Positions 18,051-26,515 of a stretch of DNA of 58,578 bases are shown in pieces; position 1 is the stretch's first letter, and each line of letters starts with the position of its first letter. The notes beneath the pieces were generated by a model. It worked only from the letters and a program-made list of their open reading frames with translations, made no database searches and was not told where the DNA came from. Source of the DNA: Streptococcus mitis SK597 (GTDB taxonomy: Bacteria > Bacillota > Bacilli > Lactobacillales > Streptococcaceae). The stretch covers positions 1 to 58,578 of the forward strand of contig NZ_AEDV01000018.1 of assembly GCF_000148545.1 (NCBI RefSeq). The letters run 5' to 3'. A program made the translations under genes and the position numbers.

Positions 18051-18872
18051 ATGTTTTTAGTAAAAGTAGGTCAAATATATAGAAAATTGGAAAACACGGA
18101 TGACATTTCTGAACTAGTTGCTCCGGAGATTGATCCTGAAAATAGTAGAGAATTTGATCCAGAAATAAAATTAGAACATGAGGAATGGTTCTATATTGAA
18201 ATTGATGATGAGCATATGTCGATGGTCAAAGAATATGAAGATAAATTTTTAAATACTGCGGGTCTAAATGATGTAAATGAAGAAGAGTTCTCGAAAATTG
18301 ATTTGATTTTTCGAAAAGTTGAAAATGACGGTTTAGTTTTTCAAAAAATAACTAAATCAAGGAGAATGGTTGATAAGTCAATCTTGAAATGGAGATATAG
18401 AAGAGCTGAAAGAACAATTATTGAAAAGGGTATAGAACTAAAATCTGAGAACGATGCCTATTTTGATGGAAATGATAAATTGTATTTCAAAAATTTTAGA
18501 ACGATTCGTAGCTTATTTAAGGGGATTGATGATTACTATCGTATAGCAAGTCAAGCAGAAGTTGATGAGTTTAAAGAATTTAATCTGGTGAGTTTTGTTT
18601 CAGATTTTAAAATTAAGACTAACAACTTAAAGATGTTGGCAGTTTTAAAAGATTATGAGATAGATTTGGATGATATTGCTGTTAAAAGTACTTTGTTGAG
18701 ATCTTACAGTCAGTATCCTAATCAAGAGTTTGAGTTGGACGATAATCAAAATTTTATAATTGATAGTAATAGAAAATTAACATGTTTACTAAAGTTAGCA
18801 CTTGGACGGCTATATACAAATCCAATAACTCATCATAAAATGGAAGCTAACTATGCAAAGAAATTAAATTAA
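18051..18872 (+). CDS. kwaB: DUF4868-like protein, KwaB-like (Kiwa defence)
   Basis: A 273-aa soluble acidic protein. The C-terminal two thirds follow the pattern I associate with DUF4868: KLYFKNFRTIRSLFKGIDDYYR, then VDEFKEF and an isoleucine/leucine-rich helix. It ends in the RKLTCLLKLALGRLYTNPIT / YAKKLN segment, where family members have a 'lL...l.S.lT...Y' ending. In Kiwa, KwaB is the cytoplasmic DNA-associated effector working with KwaA. The ATG at 18051 has GGAGAAGG upstream, one base after the preceding stop, so the two are coupled. The name is inferred from pattern memory and gene pairing; a profile search would settle it. Confidence 0.62.
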   Translation: MFLVKVGQIYRKLENTDDISELVAPEIDPENSREFDPEIKLEHEEWFYIEIDDEHMSMVKEYEDKFLNTAGLNDVNEEEFSKIDLIFRKVENDGLVFQKITKSRRMVDKSILKWRYRRAERTIIEKGIELKSENDAYFDGNDKLYFKNFRTIRSLFKGIDDYYRIASQAEVDEFKEFNLVSFVSDFKIKTNNLKMLAVLKDYEIDLDDIAVKSTLLRSYSQYPNQEFELDDNQNFIIDSNRKLTCLLKLALGRLYTNPITHHKMEANYAKKLN

Positions 18873-18901
18873 ACTAAGAAAATGATTTAGAAAGAAACAT
18901 T

Positions 18902-20503
18902 ATGGAAACAACACAAACTTCCCAGTCGCTCTACCAAGCCCTGTGGAACTCAGCGGATGTTCTTCGATCTAAGATGGATGCCAATGACTACAAGTCCTAT
19001 CTTTTGGGCATGGTCTTTTATAAGTATCTGTCAGACAAGATGCTCTTTTTCGTGGCGGAGACTATGGAGGAAGGGAGTGAGAGTCTAGAGGCTGCCCTTG
19101 AGGTCTATCGCAACTACTATGAGGATGCGGATACCCACGAGGATCTTCTTGCAGTTATGAAGGATGAACTCAACTATAGTATCAAGCCTGAGTTGACCTT
19201 TACGGCTCTAGTAGCACGTGTCAATGAGGGGACTTTCCAGTTAGAAGATTTGGCTCAGGGTTTTCGTGATATTGAGCAGAGTGATGAACTCTATGAAAAC
19301 CTCTTTGAGGATATTGACCTCTATTCTAAAAAGCTAGGGGCGACTCCGCAAAAGCAAAACCAAACGGTGGCGGCAGTCATGAAAGAGTTGGCTGTGCTAG
19401 ATGTGGCTGGTCATGCTGGTGATATGCTGGGGGATGCCTATGAGTATCTGATTGGTCAGTTTGCGACTGACTCGGGTAAGAAGGCTGGTGAGTTCTATAC
19501 ACCTCAACCTGTTGCCAAACTTATGACTCGGATTGCCTTTTTGGGTCGTGAGGATCAGCTAGGCTTTACCATCTATGATGCGACTATGGGGTCAGGTTCT
19601 CTCTTGCTCAATGCCAAGAAATACTCTCATAAACCGCAGACAGTGGTCTACTTTGGTCAGGAACTCAATACCTCGACCTATAACTTGGCTCGGATGAACA
19701 TGATCCTACACGGTGTTCCTGTTGAAAATCAATTCCTCCACAATGCCGATACCTTGGATGAAGACTGGCCGACTCAAGAACCGACCAACTTTGACGGTGT
19801 TCTCATGAACCCACCCTACTCTGCCAAGTGGTCAGCAAGCTCTGGCTTTATGGCGGATCCTCGTTTCTCTCCATTTGGGAAACTTGCCCCCCAGTCCAAG
19901 GCTGATTTTGCATTTCTCTTGCATGGTTACTACCATCTCAAGCAGGATAATGGAGTTATGGCTATCGTCCTTCCCCACGGTGTTCTTTTCCGTGGCAATG
20001 CGGAAGGGACCATTCGCAAGGCCTTGTTAGAAGAAGGGGCTATTGATACAGTAATTGGTCTTCCAGCCAATATCTTCTTTAATACCAGTATTCCGACCAC
20101 AGTTATCATTCTCAAAAAGAACCGTACCAATCGTGATGTCTACTTTATCGATGCTTCTAAGGAGTTTGATAAGGGGAAAAATCAGAATATCATGACAGAT
20201 GCTCATATCGAGAAGATTTTGGAGGCTTACAAGTCTCGTGAGGAGATTGACAAGTTTGCCCATCTAGCAAGCTATGAAGAAATTGTCGAAAATGACTATA
20301 ACCTCAATATCCCTCGCTATGTAGATACCTTTGAGGAAGAAGAAGTCGAACCACTGACAGATATCGTCAGCAAGATTAACACGACAAATCAAGCAATCCA
20401 AAACCAAACCGCTTCCCTACTTGAAATGCTCGGTCAACTCCATGGAACCACACCAGAAGCCGATGCTGAACTCAAAAAGTTTTTGCAAGAGTTTGAAGGG
20501 TGA
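18902..20503 (+). CDS. hsdM: Type I restriction-modification DNA methyltransferase subunit
   Basis: Adenine-N6 methyltransferase subunit that pairs with HsdS to mark host DNA. The N-terminal helical HsdM_N domain (1-150) is followed by the N6_Mtase domain with an SAM-binding DATMGSGS (226-233) and catalytic NPPY (303-306). GEFYTPQPVAKLM is the usual entry motif. The length of 533 aa is normal. Base use is chromosome-like, sharply different from the AT-rich kwa-like genes just before it. The gene order R-(insert)-S-(insert)-M is unusual; no promoter is obvious directly before hsdM, so it probably depends on the promoter at 12973. Confidence 0.94.
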   Translation: METTQTSQSLYQALWNSADVLRSKMDANDYKSYLLGMVFYKYLSDKMLFFVAETMEEGSESLEAALEVYRNYYEDADTHEDLLAVMKDELNYSIKPELTFTALVARVNEGTFQLEDLAQGFRDIEQSDELYENLFEDIDLYSKKLGATPQKQNQTVAAVMKELAVLDVAGHAGDMLGDAYEYLIGQFATDSGKKAGEFYTPQPVAKLMTRIAFLGREDQLGFTIYDATMGSGSLLLNAKKYSHKPQTVVYFGQELNTSTYNLARMNMILHGVPVENQFLHNADTLDEDWPTQEPTNFDGVLMNPPYSAKWSASSGFMADPRFSPFGKLAPQSKADFAFLLHGYYHLKQDNGVMAIVLPHGVLFRGNAEGTIRKALLEEGAIDTVIGLPANIFFNTSIPTTVIILKKNRTNRDVYFIDASKEFDKGKNQNIMTDAHIEKILEAYKSREEIDKFAHLASYEEIVENDYNLNIPRYVDTFEEEEVEPLTDIVSKINTTNQAIQNQTASLLEMLGQLHGTTPEADAELKKFLQEFEG

Positions 20504-20644
20504 TGGGGAAGGAAACTTGGTATATCAATTGTAGAGTATTTGAAATTACAGTTTTGTATCCTCATTGCTTAATAGATATGTGAAGGTTGAGTAGGGAATA
20601 GAATTGGTTTTCAAATAACACAGAAAAAATTAGAAAATAAATCA

Positions 20645-20679
20645 AAAAAAGTCATGTAAAATGACTTTTTTGATATAAT
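20645..20679 (+). promoter_or_regulatory. hairpin overlapping an extended -10 promoter
   Basis: An 11-bp perfect inverted repeat AAAAAAGTCAT (20645-20655) / ATGACTTTTTT (20661-20671) looks like the hsdM terminator. Directly next to it TGATATAAT (20671-20679) is an extended -10 for the following ATPase gene, so the repeat covers the -35 region and could also act as an operator. Nothing else was seen in 20504-20644. Confidence 0.6.
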
Positions 20680-20710
20680 TAAGATAAGAAAAACTAAGGA
20701 GTCCGAAATC

Positions 20711-22078
20711 ATGGTAAAATTAAGGAGTCTCATCATAGAGAATATTAAGAACGTGCAGTATGGAGTTATTGATTTTCAAAATAAATCTGACTTTATCAAT
20801 GTAACGGGAATTTATGGTCAGAATGGTTCTGGGAAAACAGCTGTTGTAGATGTATTTGAAGTTCTATCTGCCTTGATGAGAGGAGAGTCTATTCCACAAC
20901 ATACAAAAGGGATTTTTAATGCCATAGACCAAGTAGGGGAAAATGCGATTACTTTAGAATTAGAAGCCCCAGAAACCTATATCATTCGATATAAAGTCGA
21001 GTTTGCTGCAAGTGAACCTACAGGCGTGCAAGATGTAATGGTTGTAAAAGAAGAACTTGCCTATAAACCTCTAGAATCTGGCTCTAGATACCGCTATTTG
21101 CTACGTTACGAATATGAAGGAAGTAACTTTGATGCTGAACAACCGCGACATACGGGATATTTAAAATCTCAAAGAAGTATTATGGGAAAGGATGCAGTTA
21201 GTGTTTTAACAAAGACAATTATTGATGATAATCGTTCCTTTATTTTTTCAAAAGAATTAGGAGGCTTTATTTATACTTCAAGTAAGCAAGATTTATCGAC
21301 GCTTGTTGAAATTTATAATGTCATTCAAGACTTTTATCAAAATTTGAGAATTTTTACCCAAGAGTTATCTAGTCTGAATAGTAGTGGGGTTACTCCTATC
21401 ACGATTAACTATCAGAATCGTGACTCTCATGTGAGTTATCAGGGGATTATCCCCATGTTTCTTCAAAGTGGAGGAATTTCTATAAATGAAGAACTTTATA
21501 GTGTTTATGAGAGCACGATTGACTATTTGAATGAAATTGTTCCTATTATTATCCCTGACTTGAGACTTGAAATGGAAGCAGGTGAGATAGAGATTCGAAA
21601 TGATGGACAAAAAATAAGAAATGTTAGTTTTATTTCCAATCGTGCAGGTAAAAGATTCTCTTTAAAACACGAATCTGAAGGGATTCGTAAAATTATTAGT
21701 ATGCTTGGTTTTTTGGTGGAAGTATATAATAAAGAGAATATTATCGCTGTTATTGATGAATTGGATGCAGGTGTATTTGAATATCTACTAGGCGAGTTGA
21801 TTGAAATTTTTTCTGAAAGTGCTAAAGGACAACTAATTTTTACTTCTCATAATCTACGTGTACTAGAAAAACTTCCATCCTACAAGGTTGTGTTCTCAAC
21901 TGCTTCTCCGACAAATCGTTATATCCGCTTAACGGGTATTAAGCCAAGCAATAACTTAAGAGATATTTATTTAAGAGGAATTCAGCTGGGTGGACACGAA
22001 GAAGAATTGTATCAAGGAGTTTCTAATAGTAAAATTAAACGAGCTTTGAGAAAGGCAGGTATCAAGCTTGGCGAATAA
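20711..22078 (+). CDS. OLD/AAA-type ATPase of a two-gene ATPase + TOPRIM pair
   Basis: A 455-aa ABC-like ATPase of the AAA_15/AAA_21 kind. The N-terminus has IIENIKNVQYGVIDF and Walker A GQNGSGKT (36-43). A long middle insert is followed by a signature-like ESEGIRKI, Walker B IIAVIDELDAG and the switch histidine in TSHN. It overlaps by 11 bases a TOPRIM-like gene. Separate ATPase and TOPRIM genes of this type occur in PARIS (AriA/AriB) and, as I recall, in lactococcal AbiL; I cannot say which is nearest. Phage defence is inferred from the pairing and from its place next to the RM locus. Confidence 0.75.
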   Translation: MVKLRSLIIENIKNVQYGVIDFQNKSDFINVTGIYGQNGSGKTAVVDVFEVLSALMRGESIPQHTKGIFNAIDQVGENAITLELEAPETYIIRYKVEFAASEPTGVQDVMVVKEELAYKPLESGSRYRYLLRYEYEGSNFDAEQPRHTGYLKSQRSIMGKDAVSVLTKTIIDDNRSFIFSKELGGFIYTSSKQDLSTLVEIYNVIQDFYQNLRIFTQELSSLNSSGVTPITINYQNRDSHVSYQGIIPMFLQSGGISINEELYSVYESTIDYLNEIVPIIIPDLRLEMEAGEIEIRNDGQKIRNVSFISNRAGKRFSLKHESEGIRKIISMLGFLVEVYNKENIIAVIDELDAGVFEYLLGELIEIFSESAKGQLIFTSHNLRVLEKLPSYKVVFSTASPTNRYIRLTGIKPSNNLRDIYLRGIQLGGHEEELYQGVSNSKIKRALRKAGIKLGE

Positions 22079-22817
22079 AAGTAGAAAGGTTATTCTAGTA
22101 TTTGTAGAGGGAGAATCTGATGAGACTGTTGTAGGATTTATAACAGATTCATTAGTGGAACGATTGAATGATATGCATATCACACTAAAGGTGATGTATG
22201 GAGATGTCTTTTCAGATAGGAGATATTCTGCATTATCTGGAACGAAAATTGCAAGTGATAGAATTTGCGAGGTTCTTGCTACAGAAAAATGGAAAGTAAG
22301 TGATCTACTGTTTGTTGCCTTTGTAACAGATACGGATGGCATGTTTATGAATCCAACTTCTTTAGTTGTAGATGATTCTATGGAAGTGACAGATTCGTTT
22401 CAATATGATTTACAAACTCGGAGGCTGCTATTTTCAACGCCGAAGAAAAAAATGGATATTACTGAAACGAGACAGAGAAAGTCAAGGCATGTCAATCAGT
22501 TGATTAAAGAGGGGACTTCCTTGTTGGTTAAGCGGAAGTTAGTACAAACTTTTGTGTATTATAATTCTGTTAATTTGGAACATGTTTTATTTGGAAAAAT
22601 ATTACCAAATCATGAAAAAATGAGTGCTGCTGATGATTTCATCGACCAGTACGATGGAAAAGGCGATGCGGGAGTAGAAGGGATTTTAGCATTTTTCCAA
22701 AGTAGATGCCCGGCAGATGATTACGAACAATCATGGCAGTTTATAAAACAAAATGAAATGACGAATGGATATTCTAATTTAGCGTTATTGTTTGACAAGA
22801 TTCAGAATTATAAATAA
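22068..22817 (+). CDS. TOPRIM-like partner protein of the ATPase
   Basis: A 249-aa protein. The N-terminus LVFVEGESDE (Glu14) and TDTDG (Asp88, Asp90) match the two TOPRIM metal-binding motifs, suggesting a nuclease. The middle (FSTPKKKMDITETRQRKSRH) is basic. The start codon is TTG at 22068, inside the end of the ATPase gene, so translation is coupled. RloB-like proteins share the 'EGE' motif and are an alternative. No known toxin or effector motif other than TOPRIM is visible. The role is inferred to be the nuclease or effector of the pair. Confidence 0.65.
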   Translation: MANKSRKVILVFVEGESDETVVGFITDSLVERLNDMHITLKVMYGDVFSDRRYSALSGTKIASDRICEVLATEKWKVSDLLFVAFVTDTDGMFMNPTSLVVDDSMEVTDSFQYDLQTRRLLFSTPKKKMDITETRQRKSRHVNQLIKEGTSLLVKRKLVQTFVYYNSVNLEHVLFGKILPNHEKMSAADDFIDQYDGKGDAGVEGILAFFQSRCPADDYEQSWQFIKQNEMTNGYSNLALLFDKIQNYK

Positions 22818-22879
22818 CATCCTGACAGACAGTTTGTAGTCCAATAAGTTCAATAGAATAGAGGAGGTCAGCAATCACT

Positions 22880-23158
22880 ATGAGTAATAAAATTGTTGAA
22901 TACAAAGACCTGATTGCTTTTCATCCAGGTCAGTATGTTGAAGAGTTGATTGAAGATTATAACGTAACGCAGAAAGAATTTGCCGAGCGTTTAGGAGTTT
23001 CGGAAAAGACTATTAGCAAGCTAGTTAATGCAGAGTAGTCCATTGGTAAAGAAACTGCTCACAAGTTAGCTAAGTTAAGTGGCGTTTCCATGCAAACTTG
23101 GCTCAATCTTCAAAATGCTTATGATGTAAAAGTGGCGGAGATTTTAGAGCAAAAATAA
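22880..23158 (+). pseudogene. HigA-like XRE antitoxin gene with an in-frame stop
   Basis: ATG at 22880 with GAGGAGG upstream opens 52 codons containing a helix-turn-helix (VTQKEFAERLGVSEKTISKLVN). TAG at 23036-23038 interrupts it, after which the same frame continues for 39 codons (SIGKETAHKLAKLSGVSMQT, then WLNLQNAYDVKV) to TAA at 23156-23158. The reassembled 92-codon frame fits the HigA/VapI antitoxin family (HigA_XRE). A single CAG-to-TAG change would explain the stop. No HigB toxin gene is present next to it. The product may be a truncated DNA-binding protein or nothing. A sequencing error is possible. Confidence 0.8.
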
Positions 23159-23168
23159 TATAATGTAT

Positions 23169-23573
23169 ATGAATAATAACAACCAACGTGCCCTTTGTCA
23201 GCGACTCTGGGCGGAAAATAAATACCTCGTTTTGGGTCATTCCAGCAATATTTACAATGAGATTCGCCAGTATCTAAAGCAGGAAGTGGTGGAGGTGAGT
23301 AAGGTTAAAGAGATGATTGACCATGCCTGTCAAATCTCAGAACACAGGGGGCAGGTTTGCAATGCTTTTCAGCATATTTGGGGCTATTTTAAAAAGAAAG
23401 CGACAGATGCCGAGCGCAAGGACTATATGCTCTTGCTGGATCGCTACCGCTTTGGTCAGGCTTCTAAGGAAGACTTGAACACTAAGACTCGAGACTTGCT
23501 TGATCGCTATCCAAATACCTACTTGCAGCATTCGACATTACTGAAAGGAGACTCCCATGAGACTTTGGCATGA
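23169..23573 (+). CDS. DUF1722 (YbgA-like) protein
   Basis: A 134-aa protein from the ATG at 23169 (another in-frame ATG is at 23163; neither has a good ribosome site). The sequence LGHSSNIYNEIRQYLKQ, then HIWGYFKKKATDAERKDYM and LLDRYRFGQ matches the DUF1722 domain found at the end of YbgA-type proteins. Its biochemical role is unknown to me; in E. coli ybgA sits beside the photolyase gene. Here it overlaps by 17 bases a gene resembling pyrimidine-dimer glycosylase, which again points to UV-damage repair. Confidence 0.75.
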   Translation: MNNNNQRALCQRLWAENKYLVLGHSSNIYNEIRQYLKQEVVEVSKVKEMIDHACQISEHRGQVCNAFQHIWGYFKKKATDAERKDYMLLLDRYRFGQASKEDLNTKTRDLLDRYPNTYLQHSTLLKGDSHETLA

Positions 23574-23919
23574 GGCTTTGATTTCACAGCTTCCCCGTCC
23601 TCAACTCTTGGGACAACATAGAGAGTGCTGCGCCCTCCGTGGCAATGGCTGGGGCAGAAAGCATGCGACGGTTGACTATGTCTTTACCCACTCGCCCTAT
23701 CGTCTCTATGCCTATCATGACTTGATTATGGAGGAAATGGTTAAACGAGGCTTTAGGGTCAGTCCAGAGTGGTTGGACAAGAACTACCGAGGGAAGACCT
23801 GCCCTCTCTATGAAGATTTAGCAGAGGAGAAATTGACCAGTCCTATATACAGCGAACATGACGCTACCTACTATGAGGAGTGTTTAGCTAATCTCCGAGA
23901 GAAGGGGATTGAGCTATAG
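23557..23919 (+). CDS. Pyrimidine-dimer DNA glycosylase-like protein (TIGR02328 type)
   Basis: A 120-aa protein. MRLWHEALISQLPRPQLLGQ followed by HRECCALRGNGWG and a conserved basic stretch before HATVDYVF resembles the T4 endonuclease V (Pyr_excise) family, which also keeps the N-terminal catalytic residue and an H-R-E core. I recall the TIGR02328 group as small uncharacterised relatives, so repair of pyrimidine dimers is plausible but unproven. AAAGGAG precedes the ATG at 23557, inside the end of the DUF1722 gene. Confidence 0.7.
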   Translation: MRLWHEALISQLPRPQLLGQHRECCALRGNGWGRKHATVDYVFTHSPYRLYAYHDLIMEEMVKRGFRVSPEWLDKNYRGKTCPLYEDLAEEKLTSPIYSEHDATYYEECLANLREKGIEL

Positions 23920-24016
23920 TCTTTTCTAATAACAAGCCATAGTCACTTATAAGAATTACTAATAATGCATTTGAACAGTCTAACTGAAATAGAGCTATAA
24001 AACAAGCTACACAAAG

Positions 24017-24045
24017 GATTTGAGGCATTTGTCTCAGGTCTTTTT
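24017..24045 (+). terminator. terminator before the metE regulatory region
   Basis: Stem GATTTGAG (24017-24024) / CTCAGGTC (24033-24040) with two G-T pairs, then a T run. About 100 bases after the glycosylase-like gene. Confidence 0.6.
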
Positions 24046-24062
24046 CTTTTGTTTAAAACAGA

Positions 24063-24083
24063 GATATAGTTTCAAACTATATC
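24063..24083 (+). promoter_or_regulatory. MET-box palindrome upstream of metE
   Basis: TATAGTTTCAAACTATA (24065-24081), extended to a 21-bp perfect palindrome. It matches the streptococcal MET-box bound by the LysR-type MetR/MtaR regulator of methionine genes. A further half-site, ATAGTTTCAA, lies at 24131-24140. Confidence 0.82.
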
Positions 24084-24163
24084 AAAGCCTAATTTTTTAC
24101 AATTATACAGACGCTTTCTTTTCTGTTAAGATAGTTTCAACAACAAATTTTGGAGGACACATC

Positions 24164-26413
24164 ATGTCAACTACAATCATCGGTTTCCCTCGTTTGGGCG
24201 AATTCCGCGAATTAAAATTTACAACTGAAAAATACTTTAGAAAAGAAATCTCAGAAGAAGAACTCTTGGCAGCAGCAAAAGACTTGCGTGCTAAACACTG
24301 GAACATTGTCAAAGAAAAAGGCATCACTGAAATTCCATCAAATGACTTTTCTCACTATGACAACTTCCTAGATGCAGCTTTCCTTTTCAACGTGGTACCT
24401 GCTTCAGTTCAAAACTTGGACTTGTCTGAGCTTGAGCGCTACTTCGCTTTGGGACGTGGTTACCAAGGAGAAAAAGGGGACGTTCGCGCCCTCCCAATGA
24501 AGAAATGGTTTAACACCAACTACCACTACATCGTTCCTAAATTTGAAAAAGACACTCAAGTTAAACTTGCAGGTCACAAGATTTTCGATGAGTTCCAAGA
24601 AGCGAAAGAGCTTGGATTGAACACTCGTCCTGTTCTTGTAGGTCCATTCACTTTCCTTCAATTGTCAGATTTTGAAGAAGGCGTGAAAGCAGAAGACTTT
24701 GTAGACAGCTTAGTAGCTGCTTACCAAGAAGTTTTTGCTAAATTGGCTGAACTTGGTGCGACTCGTATCCAATTGGATGAAGCGGCTCTTGTAAAAGACT
24801 TGACAGCTGAAGAAAAAGCTCTCTTCTTGAACCTCTACAACAAGCTTTTGGCTGACAAAAAAGGTCTTGAAGTCTTGCTTCAAACTTACTTCGGTGACGT
24901 TCGTGACGTCTACGCTGACCTTGTAAACTTGCCAGTTGATGCTATCGGTTTGGACTTCGTTGAAGGTAAGAAAACTCTTGAACTCGTTAAAGGTGGTTTC
25001 CCAGCTGACAAGACTCTATATGCGGGTATCGTCAATGGTAAAAACATCTGGCGTAACAACTATGAAAAGAGCTTGGCTGTTCTTGAACAAATCCCAACTG
25101 AAAACATTGTCTTAACAAGCTCATGCTCACTTCTTCATGTGCCATTTACAACTGCTAATGAAGAATTTGAACCAGCAATCTTGAACCACTTTGCCTTTGC
25201 AGTTGAAAAATTGGATGAAATCCGTGATTTGGATGCTATCCGCAATGGTCAAGGTGAAGAAGCACTTGCAGCTAACAAAGAACTCTTTGCGACTGAGCGT
25301 GTTGGTGAAAATGCTGAACTTCGTGCGCGTATTGCTGGCTTGACAGACGCAGACTACACTCGTTTGCCAGCATTTGCTGAACGTGAAGCTATCCAAGAAG
25401 AAGCTTTCAAACTTCCAGCTCTTCCAACAACAACTATCGGTTCATTCCCTCAAACAAAAGAAGTTCGTGCTAAACGTTTGGCTTACCGTAAAGGTGAATT
25501 GTCTCAAGAAGAGTACGACGCTTTCCTTGCTGAAACAATTGACGAATGGATCAAATGGCAAGAAGATATCGACTTTGATGTCCTTGTTCACGGTGAATTT
25601 GAGCGTAATGACATGGTTGAGTACTTCGGTCAAAACTTGTCAGGATACCTCTTCTCTAAAAATGGTTGGGTACAATCATACGGTATGCGTGGGGTGAAAC
25701 CACCAATCATCTGGGGTGATGTAACTCGTCTTAACCCTATCACTGTTAAATGGTCTAGCTATGCACAAAGCCGTACAAACAAACCTGTTAAAGGTATGTT
25801 GACTGGACCTGTTACCATCCTCAACTGGTCATTCCCACGTGAAGACATCTCTATCAAGGATTCTACTCTTCAAATCGCCCTTGCTATCAAGGATGAAGTA
25901 CTTGACCTTGAAGCTGCTGGTGTGAAAATCATCCAAATCGACGAGGCTGCTCTTCGTGAAAAATTGCCACTCCGTCGTAGCGACTGGTACGAAGACTACC
26001 TTGACTGGGCAATTCCTGCCTTCCGCTTGGTACACTCAACAGTAGCGCCAGATACTCAAATCCACACTCACATGTGTTACTCAGAATTTACAGATATCAT
26101 CCCAGCTATCGATAACATGGATGCAGACGTTATTTCCTTTGAAGCTAGTCGTTCAAACCTTGAAATCTTGGACGAACTCAAAGCGAAAAACTTCCAAACA
26201 GAAGTGGGACCTGGGGTTTACGATATCCACTCACCTCGTGTGCCAAATGAAGGCGAAATCGACAATACAATCGAAGCCATCCTTGCTAAAGTGCCAAGCA
26301 AGAAAGTTTGGATCAACCCTGACTGTGGTTTGAAAACACGTGGTATTCCAGAAACAAAAGAAAGCTTGGTCCGCCTTGTTGAAGCAGCTAAAGCTGCGCG
26401 TGAGAAATTGTAA
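24164..26413 (+). CDS. metE: Cobalamin-independent methionine synthase
   Basis: Transfers the methyl group of 5-methyltetrahydropteroyl-triglutamate to homocysteine, the last step of methionine synthesis. The start at 24164 ([12 protein letters not shown]) follows TGGAGGA; the frame is open further upstream but has no start with a ribosome site. The length of 749 aa is normal. The C-terminal catalytic barrel has the expected residues: [15 protein letters not shown], the HTHMCYSEF metal-binding His and Cys, and [12 protein letters not shown] with the second zinc Cys. Downstream metF supplies the methyl donor. Regulated through the MET-box. Confidence 0.96.
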   Translation: MSTTIIGFPRLGEFRELKFTTEKYFRKEISEEELLAAAKDLRAKHWNIVKEKGITEIPSNDFSHYDNFLDAAFLFNVVPASVQNLDLSELERYFALGRGYQGEKGDVRALPMKKWFNTNYHYIVPKFEKDTQVKLAGHKIFDEFQEAKELGLNTRPVLVGPFTFLQLSDFEEGVKAEDFVDSLVAAYQEVFAKLAELGATRIQLDEAALVKDLTAEEKALFLNLYNKLLADKKGLEVLLQTYFGDVRDVYADLVNLPVDAIGLDFVEGKKTLELVKGGFPADKTLYAGIVNGKNIWRNNYEKSLAVLEQIPTENIVLTSSCSLLHVPFTTANEEFEPAILNHFAFAVEKLDEIRDLDAIRNGQGEEALAANKELFATERVGENAELRARIAGLTDADYTRLPAFAEREAIQEEAFKLPALPTTTIGSFPQTKEVRAKRLAYRKGELSQEEYDAFLAETIDEWIKWQEDIDFDVLVHGEFERNDMVEYFGQNLSGYLFSKNGWVQSYGMRGVKPPIIWGDVTRLNPITVKWSSYAQSRTNKPVKGMLTGPVTILNWSFPREDISIKDSTLQIALAIKDEVLDLEAAGVKIIQIDEAALREKLPLRRSDWYEDYLDWAIPAFRLVHSTVAPDTQIHTHMCYSEFTDIIPAIDNMDADVISFEASRSNLEILDELKAKNFQTEVGPGVYDIHSPRVPNEGEIDNTIEAILAKVPSKKVWINPDCGLKTRGIPETKESLVRLVEAAKAAREKL

Positions 26414-26515
26414 GATAAGGATTTCTCTAGAAGCACTGTTTGGTCAATCTGCCTGTTTCATTTGGATTCTAAGAGTCCAGCTAACGAAAAAATCAACTAG
26501 AAAAGGATAATGACT

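Noticed and set aside
22880-23038. Intact 52-aa regulator
   Set aside because: The frame continues after the TAG with the rest of the family domain, so a broken gene is the better reading.
9334-23158. Prophage or ICE
   Set aside because: No integrase, structural, replication or transfer genes and no attachment repeats seen; only defence genes.
24020-24163. N-terminal extension of metE
   Set aside because: The extra 48 residues cover a terminator and the MET-box; the ATG at 24164 has a good ribosome site and gives the family length.
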